34,649 bases of DNA. It comes from Bacteroides faecalis (GTDB lineage: Bacteria > Bacteroidota > Bacteroidia > Bacteroidales > Bacteroidaceae). Shown here one piece after another: positions 15,368-23,493 of this stretch. Location of the stretch: the NCBI RefSeq assembly GCF_003865075.1, contig NZ_BHWB01000029.1, positions 1 to 34,649 of the forward strand. Reading direction: 5' to 3'. The number at the start of each line of letters is the position of its first letter. The first letter of the stretch is position 1. The notes under the pieces are model-generated. The model worked only from the letters and a program-made list of their open reading frames with translations. It did not search any database and was not told the origin of the DNA. The translations under genes and the position numbers were made by a program.

Positions 15368-17693
15368 CCGACGACCTCTTTTCCTTTTGCGCAAGTTCTA
15401 TGATAACTGTTCCCATACGAAGCATGGCATCCACGCATTTCCGCAATTCCATTTCGGAACATTCAGATTCTTGATGCAGCAGTTCATACAGGTTCCACAA
15501 GGGTTTGTCAGCACGGATAACAGCCCATGAACTTCGCTGACGGTGTATCCATTCGTCCAACGCCTTGCGGTCATTCCTCTCCATGATTTCCCGGACAGCC
15601 TGCATATCCTTTTCTGTTTCGGTTATCAAACGGTCGAGCATCGCCCGTTTGTCACCATATGCAAGCAGAGAGGACAAGTCGGGAAGTTCATCCTTGTCCG
15701 TACTTGTCAAAAGGCATTTGTCTGATACAGCAACCAGTTCGGAAATGGAAAATGGCTTGAACAGGCAGGCGGTAAATCCATTTTCCAACAGCTCCTCTTC
15801 GCTGCAACTGCCGGAGGCGGTCGCCACGACAATGGGAATCTCTTTCGAGTTGCTGACACTTGACGAGCGTAACAACTCCAACACCTCATAGCCGTTAATC
15901 TCCGGCATCTTCATATCGGTTATCATGAGGTCGTATGTGTGCTGCCGCATGGCTTCCATTGCATCGCCAATAGTGGTGAACGTGTCGCAATGCACACCTA
16001 TACCAGCATACATTTCCTTTGTCATGGATAATACCATCGGATTGTCGTCCAATACGATGACAGAATAAGGTCTTTCTATATGAGCCAGACTTTCTGCGGC
16101 TGTCTGTTCTTCAATACCAATATCGGCAGTGTTCATTGGCAACTCCACAGTAAAACGACTGCCTTCTCCTTTTTCGCTTTCCAAGCGTATAGTGCCGCCA
16201 AGCATCCCGACTATCTGTTTCACAATGCTTAACCCCAATCCGAAACCGTCTTGCGTGGCGGCGTTGGAAAGCCGCTCGAACGCTCCGAACACTCGCTGTT
16301 GTTCTTCCGCACTCATGCCGGTTCCGGTGTCCTCTACTACAAGGGTCAGCCTATTGCCGTCATAGCTTATGACAAGTGAAACGCTTCCGGCATTCGTGAA
16401 CTTGACGGCATTGCCCAGCAGGTTGTCGCATATCTGTATGATGCGCTCCTTGTCGCCATTCAGGATAATACCCTCCGGGCACTCGATGGTAAGTTTAAGA
16501 TCTTTTGCTTCTGCTTGTTGCGTAAACTCCGTTTGCAACAGCTCCGCGATGTTTTCCAAACGAAACGGACGGACATTCGCCTGTTCCTTGCCGCTGTCCA
16601 AGCGGAAGAAGTCAAGCAGGGAGTTGAGCATGTCGGTCATTCTCTTGGAGGCTTGCAGGATATTGTCCGCATAACCGCTTATCTTTTCTTCTTCGTTGTC
16701 CTGCATCAGTTCCGCATATCCATGTATGGCAGTCAGTGGTGTGCGTAGCTCGTGGGTGATGGTGTGCATCGCTTTCTTGCGTGAGGCTATCAACGATTCG
16801 TTTTGTTTTACGGACTTTTGCAGTTGCCCGATTAAATCTGTTGTCTTACGTTTGTACTGCTTGATGCGGGTGGCATAGCGGTGAATGATGATGTATGAAA
16901 TAATGAGCAACAGCAGCATGACACCCGTTATGATACCTACCTGCAAGAACGACTTTTCACGCATAGCGGATATTTCCGCCTCACGTTCCTGCAAGTCAGC
17001 CTGCACCTTGTGGTCCATCTGCTGGATAAGGGTTTGCAGTTGGCGGTTCAGTTCCGCATTGCGGCTGGCAAGGCTGTCGGCATATTCCGACAGACGATGG
17101 CTTTGGGCACGTTGTTGCGCTATCATATCACGGTTCAGTGTGTAGAGCATCGTGGTGGTCGTCGTCGGAGGTGCTTCCTGTTTCTTGCCGAACAACCCGA
17201 GAAAACCTTTCCTCCTCTGTTTCTTCGGCTCTTCCTGCCTGCTCGTTTGCACTATCACCGGCACCTGCTTGGCTATCCGGCGGTTGATGTCCGCCTGTTG
17301 TTCCAGAGCCTCCATGATGGCGCACAGCCGCTTTTCCTTGTCCTCCAGCAAGTGGCGCACGCTGTCTATGCGCACCGATTCGTAATGGCTCTTGAAGCGG
17401 CAAAGCATACTATCCACCGTCATCCGTTGCCGCCGGTATGCCGCCACATCCTTATCGTCCCATTCCAGCACCGACTCGCCCAAAAGAGACAACTCCACCA
17501 CACCCACATACGCATCGTGTGTTTCCTTGCGGAAGCGGTTGATTTCACGGTTCTCCCGTTCCAGCAACTCCAAGTCGCGCCATTCTCCGAGCCACGTGCA
17601 GATGATGCCGCCCACCAGCAGGACTATCAACAGATAGCCTGCGGCAAGCATCTTGCGGAAATGCTTGGTAGTGGTAACGAATTGTTCGCTCAT
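15348..17693 (-). CDS. rteA: RteA, hybrid sensor histidine kinase
   Basis: A 781-residue membrane sensor kinase. Membrane segments are at about 14-34 and 250-270, enclosing a mostly helical sensing domain of about 215 residues. HisKA follows with THELRTP (His314), then the ATPase domain with ICDNLLGNAVKFT, VVEDTGTGMS and GFGLGLSIV. A receiver domain follows (VLDDNP, Asp593 in ITDMKMP), then a helical phosphotransfer-like tail. It passes phosphate to RteB, whose gene overlaps its end. In CTnDOT the gene lies directly behind tetQ. Here no tetQ is present: upstream are a 42-residue kinase-like fragment and the DUF2589 operon on the same strand, so expression is probably set by read-through from those or by an unseen promoter. 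Confidence 0.93.
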   Translation of the reverse strand: MSEQFVTTTKHFRKMLAAGYLLIVLLVGGIICTWLGEWRDLELLERENREINRFRKETHDAYVGVVELSLLGESVLEWDDKDVAAYRRQRMTVDSMLCRFKSHYESVRIDSVRHLLEDKEKRLCAIMEALEQQADINRRIAKQVPVIVQTSRQEEPKKQRRKGFLGLFGKKQEAPPTTTTTMLYTLNRDMIAQQRAQSHRLSEYADSLASRNAELNRQLQTLIQQMDHKVQADLQEREAEISAMREKSFLQVGIITGVMLLLLIISYIIIHRYATRIKQYKRKTTDLIGQLQKSVKQNESLIASRKKAMHTITHELRTPLTAIHGYAELMQDNEEEKISGYADNILQASKRMTDMLNSLLDFFRLDSGKEQANVRPFRLENIAELLQTEFTQQAEAKDLKLTIECPEGIILNGDKERIIQICDNLLGNAVKFTNAGSVSLVISYDGNRLTLVVEDTGTGMSAEEQQRVFGAFERLSNAATQDGFGLGLSIVKQIVGMLGGTIRLESEKGEGSRFTVELPMNTADIGIEEQTAAESLAHIERPYSVIVLDDNPMVLSMTKEMYAGIGVHCDTFTTIGDAMEAMRQHTYDLMITDMKMPEINGYEVLELLRSSSVSNSKEIPIVVATASGSCSEEELLENGFTACLFKPFSISELVAVSDKCLLTSTDKDELPDLSSLLAYGDKRAMLDRLITETEKDMQAVREIMERNDRKALDEWIHRQRSSWAVIRADKPLWNLYELLHQESECSEMELRKCVDAMLRMGTVIIELAQKEKRSSDESICD

Positions 17694-17714
17694 TTGCTGT
17701 TTGTGTAAATACCG

Positions 17715-17843
17715 TTATTTAAAATACGCATATAGGTCGTGGAACTTCGCAGGTTCATGGATGAGAATGGCGGCCATGCTGCCTATGACCGCCACCAGAA
17801 TTATATATCCGAATAGAATTCTACTCCTCAATGAAACAACCAT
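17715..17843 (-). CDS. 42-aa membrane peptide, like the first segment of a histidine kinase
   Basis: Translated by eye: MVVSLRSRILFGYIILVAVI then GSMAAILIHEPAKFHDLYAY and FK. The pattern SLRSRILFGYIILVAVIGSM-AAILIHE is what Bacteroides histidine kinases have at their N-termini, ending just where the periplasmic domain should start. A purine-rich GGGAAG precedes the ATG. It lies 21 bases before the rteA start and 29 bases after the SGC-motif gene. It is either the remnant of a second kinase cut off when this region was rearranged, or a small membrane peptide translated ahead of rteA. Similarity to kinases is from memory. Confidence 0.5.
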   Translation of the reverse strand: MVVSLRSRILFGYIILVAVIGSMAAILIHEPAKFHDLYAYFK

Positions 17844-17872
17844 TCTTCCCTTATTTACAATTGTTATAATTA

Positions 17873-18466
17873 TTAAGGCATCTGACCACCGGCGATAGGT
17901 GGAATTTCTGTTAGTATGGGATTTCTCGGGATTGAGTTAAAAATTCTTTGGCCACGTATGGCTTGACTTGGAGGAGCGTTTTCATTTACATCAAGCCGAT
18001 AACATCTATCGTTAAATGTTATAATTCCCCAAATACCAATGGTTCCTGGGATTCTCGCCAATCCTTCAGTAGGTTTAAAAAGAACAACATTATCTATTAT
18101 TCGATTTTTAACCGCCCGATTCCATGATGTTTTAATACTATTGTTAGGCGTTGGAATATGAGCAACATACCTAATGCCATTGTGCCTAAAACTGGCCATA
18201 TAACACCCCGAAAAACCTGAACTTAAAGTATCTATGCCATTTGAAGCAACGACTGCTATTCTATCCGCAATATATATGACACAGGCATAGTCTAATCTAA
18301 GAAAACGATAGTTACGGGTATATCCTTTTATTTGAAATGTCAATTTACTTTGCGTGACAATCGGAGAACTCAAACTTATATTATAAATATTTTGATAATG
18401 AAACCGTGCAATATTTGTCATTACTGCTTGACTGTTTGGCAATCTTAATGCTTGAATCAAATTCAT
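17873..18466 (-). CDS. Unknown 197-aa protein with a CNF1/CheD-like Cys-His motif
   Basis: I do not recognise a named family. The segment DTLSSGFSGCYMASFRHNG, then IRYVAHIPTP, places Cys88 in an SGC motif, Ser82 six residues before it, and His103 fifteen residues after it. CNF1-type toxins (SGC with Cys866, His881), BLF1 (LSGC, Cys94, His106) and the chemotaxis deamidase CheD share this fold and order: hydroxyl residue, Cys, His. The surrounding strands (YACVIYIADRIAVVASNG before, YVAHI after) fit such a beta sandwich. If right, it would deamidate glutamine in a target protein. There is no signal peptide or membrane segment. It starts 4 bases after the DUF2589 gene and is its operon partner. 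The function is inference from motif spacing. Confidence 0.75.
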   Translation of the reverse strand: MNLIQALRLPNSQAVMTNIARFHYQNIYNISLSSPIVTQSKLTFQIKGYTRNYRFLRLDYACVIYIADRIAVVASNGIDTLSSGFSGCYMASFRHNGIRYVAHIPTPNNSIKTSWNRAVKNRIIDNVVLFKPTEGLARIPGTIGIWGIITFNDRCYRLDVNENAPPSQAIRGQRIFNSIPRNPILTEIPPIAGGQMP

Positions 18467-18470
18467 ATAT

Positions 18471-19175
18471 TTACTTACTGTTACTTTCGTTTGTTATAGG
18501 CTCGATACATGATGCCATTATATCCATCAGTTTAGATAGACCTTCGGTCTGCGGCTGCTGACTGGCTGTCACATGTATCTGGTATTTTGCCGTTTGGTTG
18601 GTCATGCGGGTGTTCTCGCGGGCGGTCGTGACTTTGCCGCTGATTTCCGCATTTATAAACCAATGTTTTGCAGAAGCTTTTGCCTCTACTTCTGCGTTGG
18701 TAGTGCTTTTTACGTTTGATGTATCGGTAACCTCCATCTGGAAATCGACATCCACGCGATCTATGAGCAGGGAAGGAATAGGCACCAATCCTATAAACGG
18801 AGCCTTGACACTTTGTGACATTGTTGTCATTTTTCCATCCTGCTGTATCGGTCTTTCGACATCGAATTCCAATATACGCGCTTTATTGCCGCTTTTACCA
18901 TCAAATGCAATTTGCTGGTAGAAATTCCATGCTGTCGCTGCCAATTCCTGTTGTGCTTCGGCTGCTGCAATAAGTGGAGCTGCAATAAGTTCCCGCATGG
19001 GAAGCCCCTTGAATTTGTCAGTCACGTTTGAATCTGCTTTAAGAACTGGAGAAGTTTCTCTGTTTTGAGTCTCTTCCAATGCAGCGGAGATAATTTCTTT
19101 CGCCTGTCCGCTTACATTTTCATTCAAGTTTTCCGCATTTTCTTGTTGCCCTTGGTTCTTTATTTCTTCTGCCAT
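18471..19175 (-). CDS. DUF2589 protein, 234 aa
   Basis: The middle and end match DUF2589 as I remember it: LPMRELIAAPLIAAAEAQQE near residue 56, PFIGLVPIPSLLIDRVDVDF with EMEV-like QMEVTD at about 126-150, then KASAKHWFINAEISGKVTTA with RENTRMTNQTAKYQIHVTAS, and LSKLMDIMASCI near the end. The first 50 residues are acidic and Gln/Asn-rich, probably disordered. There is no signal peptide. The function of the family is unknown; the alternating strands suggest a beta-rich structural protein. It lies between another DUF2589-like gene (21 bases upstream) and the SGC-motif protein (4 bases downstream). Confidence 0.82.
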   Translation of the reverse strand: MAEEIKNQGQQENAENLNENVSGQAKEIISAALEETQNRETSPVLKADSNVTDKFKGLPMRELIAAPLIAAAEAQQELAATAWNFYQQIAFDGKSGNKARILEFDVERPIQQDGKMTTMSQSVKAPFIGLVPIPSLLIDRVDVDFQMEVTDTSNVKSTTNAEVEAKASAKHWFINAEISGKVTTARENTRMTNQTAKYQIHVTASQQPQTEGLSKLMDIMASCIEPITNESNSK

Positions 19176-19196
19176 AACATTTGAATTTTAAAATTG

Positions 19197-19694
19197 TTAG
19201 ATATTTTTTACAAAATCGTCAATAATTCGGGAAATGCTCTCCGGAGTCTCCTGAACCTTAAAATTGACGCAAACCTCCATGACATCATCCGCATCCGGTT
19301 TTATGTTGCTCATCTGCATCTGGAGATTGGCTCTGTGCGGACTGGATAACAGCAAGTTGTTTTCCGGGATCTGTGATTCCACGCTTCCGACCTTCGCCTT
19401 GAACTTTATCTGCACATTATCCATTGCAAGATAATGATGGGATATCAAGGCTATAAGTGGAATATCAATAGTCTTGTCTCCAACCATGATTTTTTTCGAT
19501 TGGAACGTATTTGCGTTATTTGCATTTGTTCCTTCAAAAAGTCTGGTCAGATTTTGTATCTGATGATTCTGTAATGTATCTTGTGCACAGTTTACGGCGT
19601 ACTGCAAACCATTCATAATATCAGAGAATGAATTGGTTTGAACACTGTCCGGCTCATCGTCATTATTTTTCTTGCCTCTGTGAAAAAGTCCCAT
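19197..19694 (-). CDS. Second DUF2589-like protein, 165 aa
   Basis: A shorter relative of the neighbouring DUF2589 protein. It shares FSDIMNGLQYAVNCAQDTLQN as the helical front part, KKIMVGDKTIDIPLIALISH with HYLAMDNVQIKFKAKVGSVE as the core, and VNFKVQETPESISRIIDDFV as the closing helix. The first 20 residues are charged (GLFHRGKKNNDDEPDS). The core PL-I-AL-I-xx-xYLxxDxVxIxFxxKV is the DUF2589 hallmark. Two different DUF2589-type proteins in one operon suggest a mixed complex. The call is weaker than for the downstream gene because the sequence is more divergent. Confidence 0.72.
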   Translation of the reverse strand: MGLFHRGKKNNDDEPDSVQTNSFSDIMNGLQYAVNCAQDTLQNHQIQNLTRLFEGTNANNANTFQSKKIMVGDKTIDIPLIALISHHYLAMDNVQIKFKAKVGSVESQIPENNLLLSSPHRANLQMQMSNIKPDADDVMEVCVNFKVQETPESISRIIDDFVKNI

Positions 19695-19703
19695 GTTTTT
19701 TAT

Positions 19704-19847
19704 TTAATTACTTGATTTGTTGTCTTTAATGAGCACCAATCTTGACAATGTCCGGCTTACAGCTTCCATATTTACACTGGAGACTATATTATTATTGACA
19801 ATGCCTTGATGCCAAAACCAATATGGTGGATTCTCCGTGTGTTCCAT
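19704..19847 (-). CDS. 47-aa peptide, first gene of the DUF2589 operon
   Basis: A short frame: MEHTENPPYWFWHQGIVNNN, then IVSSVNMEAVSRTLSRLVLI and KDNKSSN. It has a near-perfect ribosome binding site, AAAGGAGG, five bases before the ATG, much stronger than usual in Bacteroidales, and it ends 10 bases before the next gene. The PPYWFWHQG motif followed by an amphipathic helix (MEAVSRTLSRLVLI) looks designed rather than random. It has no signal peptide. I do not recognise the family. Its place at the head of the DUF2589/SGC-motif operon suggests a small partner of those proteins. Confidence 0.65.
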   Translation of the reverse strand: MEHTENPPYWFWHQGIVNNNIVSSVNMEAVSRTLSRLVLIKDNKSSN

Positions 19848-19852
19848 CACGT

Positions 19853-19860
19853 CCTCCTTT
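19853..19860 (-). promoter_or_regulatory. Strong Shine-Dalgarno site of the 47-aa gene
   Basis: AAAGGAGG on the minus strand, five bases from the ATG at 19847. It decides that the short frame is a gene. Confidence 0.75.
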
Positions 19861-19888
19861 CTTTATTGGGGTTATACTTCGGTTCTTT

Positions 19889-19920
19889 CCGTTGCGGGCG
19901 GAACTTTTTCCGCCCGACGG
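19889..19920 (-). terminator. Terminator after the second GLUG gene, end of the fimbrial operon
   Basis: CGGGCGGAA (19895-19903) pairs with TTCCGCCCG (19908-19916), and CCGT (19889-19892) with ACGG (19917-19920), giving a 13-bp stem with one bulge. It directly follows the stop at 19922 and separates the fimbrial operon from the DUF2589 operon. Confidence 0.75.
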
Positions 19921-19921
19921 T

Positions 19922-20720
19922 TTACTGCTTCCTCAAGGTAGGCAATGCTCCATTAAGTTCGTAACGCCACTCTGAGCCTGCGTTCTGCAAGGCGGTGTTC
20001 ATGGCATCGACGGCTTTCTGCCAGGTAACGTAAGTGCCGTCCACCTTCGTGGATTCGGGGGCGGTCTTATAGCCTCGTTCCTGATTGTTCTTCCAATAGC
20101 AGGCGGTCACGGTGGTGTAGCTATCTCCAAACAAGCCGCCGATATGCACATTGCCGGTGCTGCTACCCGTACTGGTTACGTTGCCCGTGGCATAGCAGGC
20201 AAGGACGCGGCTTCCTCCGTTTAATCCCACTACACCGCCGCCAAAGTTATTCTTTTGGGAAGCTATTTCTAAGGTCACGTTGCCTGTGGCATAGCAAGCT
20301 GTCATGGTGCCCCATTTTTCTCCTGCCACACCGCCGACATAGTGCTTTCCCTTCACAGTGGCAGAGGAGCTGCATCCGATGATGGAACCGGCCTTTTGTG
20401 AACCCACCACACCGCCGACACAATCTGTGCCGCTGACGCTACCCGACACCGAGCAGTTTTCAATGGTGCCCCAGCTATATCCTACCACGCCGCCAGTACA
20501 GCCAAACATGTGATTGCTTGTTATCTGTATGCCTTCCATCACCACGTTCTTCACCATACCAGCTCTATTGAGATAGCCGAACAGACCCACAAATTGGTCA
20601 TTTGTCGTAACGGTCAACCCCGTGATGGTATGGCCGCCGCCGTCGAAAGTGCCTTTGTATGAGTTATCGAAGCTTGTGCCTATCGGCGTCCAGCCTTTGC
20701 CCGTCAGATCAATGTTTTTG
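19922..20720. repeat. Near-identical 3' half shared by the two GLUG genes (second copy at 21666-22490)
   Basis: From IDLTGK(G/D)W onward the two proteins and their DNA match closely for about 800 bases, with a few short indels, including the bases before and after the stop codon. The 5' halves are much less similar. The limits given are approximate. Confidence 0.75.
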
Positions 20721-21601
20721 TCGAGGGTAATGTTAATGTCGGTCTTACCTCCGTTCACTAATTCGGCTACATTCATCAGGCCATCGGCGGAGGTCACGGT
20801 GTAGCTGCCGTCGCTCTCTATGGTATAGCCCAGGTCTTTTGCCGCAGCGAGGGAGACGGTGTAGGTATATTCACCGCCCGCCTGCCAGTCGGTAGCATTC
20901 TTCATCTTATAAACGAAGGTCTTGCCGTAAGTGAAGGTGCACGTAATGAAGGCCGTGCCAGCTGCCACACTTTGCGGGGCTACGAGGGCGGTGTAGGTGT
21001 TGCTGCCCTTGTCATACGGGGTGATTTTATCTGGATTGCCATTCTCGGTGGAGAGGCCCGTCAACCGCACGGATGCCACCCCCTCGGTGTAGTCCGTCAG
21101 AACGATGGTCACCAGAGCCGTGTGGTGGGTAAAGCGGAGCGTGGGGCTGCCGTAGGTCACCGTCTGCCCGTCGGCTACGATAAGGTCGCTGCCCTCAAAG
21201 TCCTTCTGGGCACTTTGGTTGGCTTTTACCTTCACAGCAGGCGGGGTTGTCTCGCCAGCGGTGTAGGGCCACCACGCTGTGACGGTGATGTCGTTGTGGT
21301 TGGTCCAGTAGTACGGGTCGGTGGAGGTCAGCGTGGCGCTGGTGGGGTTGACGGTGGAGGGCGTCACGTTGTACGTCTTCACCGTGCCGTCCATCAGAAC
21401 TGCCACGCTCTGCACACCCTCCCAATTGCCATCCGCGGGGGCACGGGTGCCGGCGATGGCTTTCGCGGCGGGATTCAGCCCCGTGGCGGTGAAGACGATG
21501 GGTGTGCCTTCCGCCCCTTCCGGCAGAAAGCCCGCTTCGTCCTGCGTGCAGGCGGCGAGTGAGAGGGCGAGCGCTGCAAGTGCAAAAAATCTTATCCTCA
21601 T
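19922..21601 (-). CDS. Fimbrillin-type lipoprotein with GLUG repeats (copy 2)
   Basis: A 559-residue surface protein. A lipoprotein signal (FFALAALALSLAAC, Cys18) leads to TRAPADG, a possible Arg cleavage site as used in type V pilin maturation. Residues about 30-250 look like the Mfa-like/fimbrillin beta domain (YYWTNHNDITVTAWWPY, LRFTHHTALVTIVL). Residues about 290-515 are GLUG-type repeats (GGHTITGLTV, VGLFGYL, GGVVGYSWGTIENCSVSG), a feature of adhesins. The C-terminus ends AMNTALQNAGSEWRYELNGA. It is nearly the same as its upstream neighbour from the repeats onward, including the terminator behind it, so the two arose by tandem duplication. Probably a tip or accessory adhesin of the pilus. 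Confidence 0.85.
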   Translation of the reverse strand: MRIRFFALAALALSLAACTQDEAGFLPEGAEGTPIVFTATGLNPAAKAIAGTRAPADGNWEGVQSVAVLMDGTVKTYNVTPSTVNPTSATLTSTDPYYWTNHNDITVTAWWPYTAGETTPPAVKVKANQSAQKDFEGSDLIVADGQTVTYGSPTLRFTHHTALVTIVLTDYTEGVASVRLTGLSTENGNPDKITPYDKGSNTYTALVAPQSVAAGTAFITCTFTYGKTFVYKMKNATDWQAGGEYTYTVSLAAAKDLGYTIESDGSYTVTSADGLMNVAELVNGGKTDINITLDKNIDLTGKGWTPIGTSFDNSYKGTFDGGGHTITGLTVTTNDQFVGLFGYLNRAGMVKNVVMEGIQITSNHMFGCTGGVVGYSWGTIENCSVSGSVSGTDCVGGVVGSQKAGSIIGCSSSATVKGKHYVGGVAGEKWGTMTACYATGNVTLEIASQKNNFGGGVVGLNGGSRVLACYATGNVTSTGSSTGNVHIGGLFGDSYTTVTACYWKNNQERGYKTAPESTKVDGTYVTWQKAVDAMNTALQNAGSEWRYELNGALPTLRKQ

Positions 21602-21638
21602 AATATCTGTTGTTTTATTACTCTGGTTCTTTCCGTTG

Positions 21639-21660
21639 CGGGCAGAACTTTTTCCGCCCG
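21639..21660 (-). terminator. Duplicated terminator-like stem between the two GLUG genes
   Basis: CGGGCAGAA pairs with TTCCGCCCG with one A-C mismatch. It is the counterpart of the stem at 19889-19920, carried along in the duplication. The mismatch should weaken it and allow read-through into the second GLUG gene. Confidence 0.6.
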
Positions 21661-21665
21661 ACGGT

Positions 21666-23459
21666 TTACTGCTTCCTCAAGGTGGGCAATGCTCCGTTAA
21701 GTTCGTAACGCCACTCTGAGCCTGCGTTCTGCAAGGCGGTGTTCATGGCATCAACGGCGTTCTGCCAGGTAACGCCAGTGCCGTCCACCTTCGTGGCTTC
21801 GGGGACGATGCCTTCCTTATTATAGCCGATGCCTTGTTCATGATTGTTCTTCCAATAGCCGGCGGTCACGGTGGTGTAGTTATCTCCCAAAAAGCCGCCG
21901 ATATGCACATTGCCAGTGCCACTACCCGTACTGGTTACGTTGCCCGTGGCATAGCAGGCAAGGACGCTGCTTCCTGCGTTGAATCCCACCAGACCGCCGC
22001 CAAGGATATTATTTATGGGGTCTATTTCTATGGTCACGTTGCCTGTGGCATAGCAAGCGGCCATGGTGGCACCCGAATTCGTCTCACCTGCCACGCCGCC
22101 GACCTGGACCATTCCCTTCACTGTGGCGGAGGAGCTGCATCCGGTGATGGAAGCCTCCCATTGAATACCCACCACACCGCCGGCGCATATCGTGCCGCTG
22201 ACGCTGCCCGACACCGAGCAGTTTTCAATGGTGCCTCCCCAGCTAAATCCTGCCACGCCGCCGGCATAGCCCAACCTGTGATTGCATGTTATCTGTATGC
22301 CATCCATCACCACGTTCTTCACCGTGCCAGCTTTACCGAGCCTGCCGAACAGACCCACATATTGGTCATTTGTCGTAACGGTCAGCCCCATGATGGTATG
22401 GCCCCCGCCGTCGAAGGTGCCGGTGTATGAGTTATAAAAGTTTGTGCCTATCGGTGACCAGTCTTTGCCCGTGAGGTCGATGTCGGCGGTGAGGGTGCAA
22501 TTTATCGATCTGTCTTTTTGTGCGGCTTCGTTCCATGCCAGCAGGCCGTCGGCGTTATAGACCGTGTAGGTATTGGTGTTGCTATCGTAGATGTAGCCCA
22601 ACTCGGCTGCACCACTCTCGCCGCCGCCGTCAGCCCAATCACCGATGGTGCAACCCTCTAATGTCAAGCCAGTGGCGTTCACCTTAACGGTATATTTATA
22701 GCGGCTGCCCGCTTCTAATACGACGTTGTTCTGCGGACGGAAGTAGAAGGTGCCGCCGCCGAGTTCCACCTTAACGAACGGCTTGCCTGCCGCAACGGTC
22801 TGCGGGGCGGTCAGTGCCTCGTAGGTGTTGCCGCTTGCGTTGTAAGTCTTGATGGCGGTCGGGTTGCCGTTATCGGCGGACAGGCTCACGAGGCTCACCG
22901 TGGCACCGTCCACGCTTGTGAATCCCGTACCGGGCTTCAGTTCGATTGCCACGCGTGCCGTGCGGTGGGTAAATTCAAGAGTCGGGTTGTTAAATTCCAC
23001 CTTCCGGTTCTCAGCAGAGATGAAGTCGCTGTTTTGGAAGTCAGCCAGTTTGCTTTGGTCTTCTGCCACCTTCACGGCAGGCATCTGTGTGATGTCGGCA
23101 TTGTCGAAGGGCCACCATGCCGATATGGTAATCGGGTCGCGGCTGGTCCAGTAGTACGGGTCGTTCTCGCGTGAAAGCGTGGCACTCTTGAAATCGGTAG
23201 AAGCCGTTACGGTGTATTCCTTTACCGCATCGCCCATCTTGAGTGCCACGGAAGTGACGCCCTGCCAGTCGCCGTCCACAGCGGCACGGGTGGAAGGGAC
23301 TGCCAGCGGCGTTGCTTCTACGGACAGTCCGGTGGCACGGATGACGACGGGGTATTCACCTTCGGGCAGACGGTTATCGCCAGCAAGTTCGTCCTGCGTG
23401 CAGGCGGCGAGGGCGAACAGCAGTGCGGTGGCTGCGGGGATAAATAATCTATGTCTCAT
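21666..23459 (-). CDS. Fimbrillin-type lipoprotein with GLUG repeats (copy 1)
   Basis: A 597-residue paralogue of the next gene. The lipoprotein signal ends ALLFALAACTQDE (Cys19). A possible Arg processing site is STRAAVDGDW near residue 59. The fimbrillin-like domain spans residues about 30-275 (YYWTSRDPITISAWWPF, LEFTHRTARVAIEL). Its N-terminal half differs clearly from copy 2, whereas the GLUG half (IDLTGKDWSPIG, GGHTIMGLTV, VGLFGRL, to the end) is almost the same. It is probably displayed on the outer membrane or pilus as an adhesin. It is cotranscribed with the fimbrillin gene upstream (34-base gap). Confidence 0.85.
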   Translation of the reverse strand: MRHRLFIPAATALLFALAACTQDELAGDNRLPEGEYPVVIRATGLSVEATPLAVPSTRAAVDGDWQGVTSVALKMGDAVKEYTVTASTDFKSATLSRENDPYYWTSRDPITISAWWPFDNADITQMPAVKVAEDQSKLADFQNSDFISAENRKVEFNNPTLEFTHRTARVAIELKPGTGFTSVDGATVSLVSLSADNGNPTAIKTYNASGNTYEALTAPQTVAAGKPFVKVELGGGTFYFRPQNNVVLEAGSRYKYTVKVNATGLTLEGCTIGDWADGGGESGAAELGYIYDSNTNTYTVYNADGLLAWNEAAQKDRSINCTLTADIDLTGKDWSPIGTNFYNSYTGTFDGGGHTIMGLTVTTNDQYVGLFGRLGKAGTVKNVVMDGIQITCNHRLGYAGGVAGFSWGGTIENCSVSGSVSGTICAGGVVGIQWEASITGCSSSATVKGMVQVGGVAGETNSGATMAACYATGNVTIEIDPINNILGGGLVGFNAGSSVLACYATGNVTSTGSGTGNVHIGGFLGDNYTTVTAGYWKNNHEQGIGYNKEGIVPEATKVDGTGVTWQNAVDAMNTALQNAGSEWRYELNGALPTLRKQ

Positions 23460-23493
23460 AATTCTTCATTCTAATCGATTAATTATTAAAATC

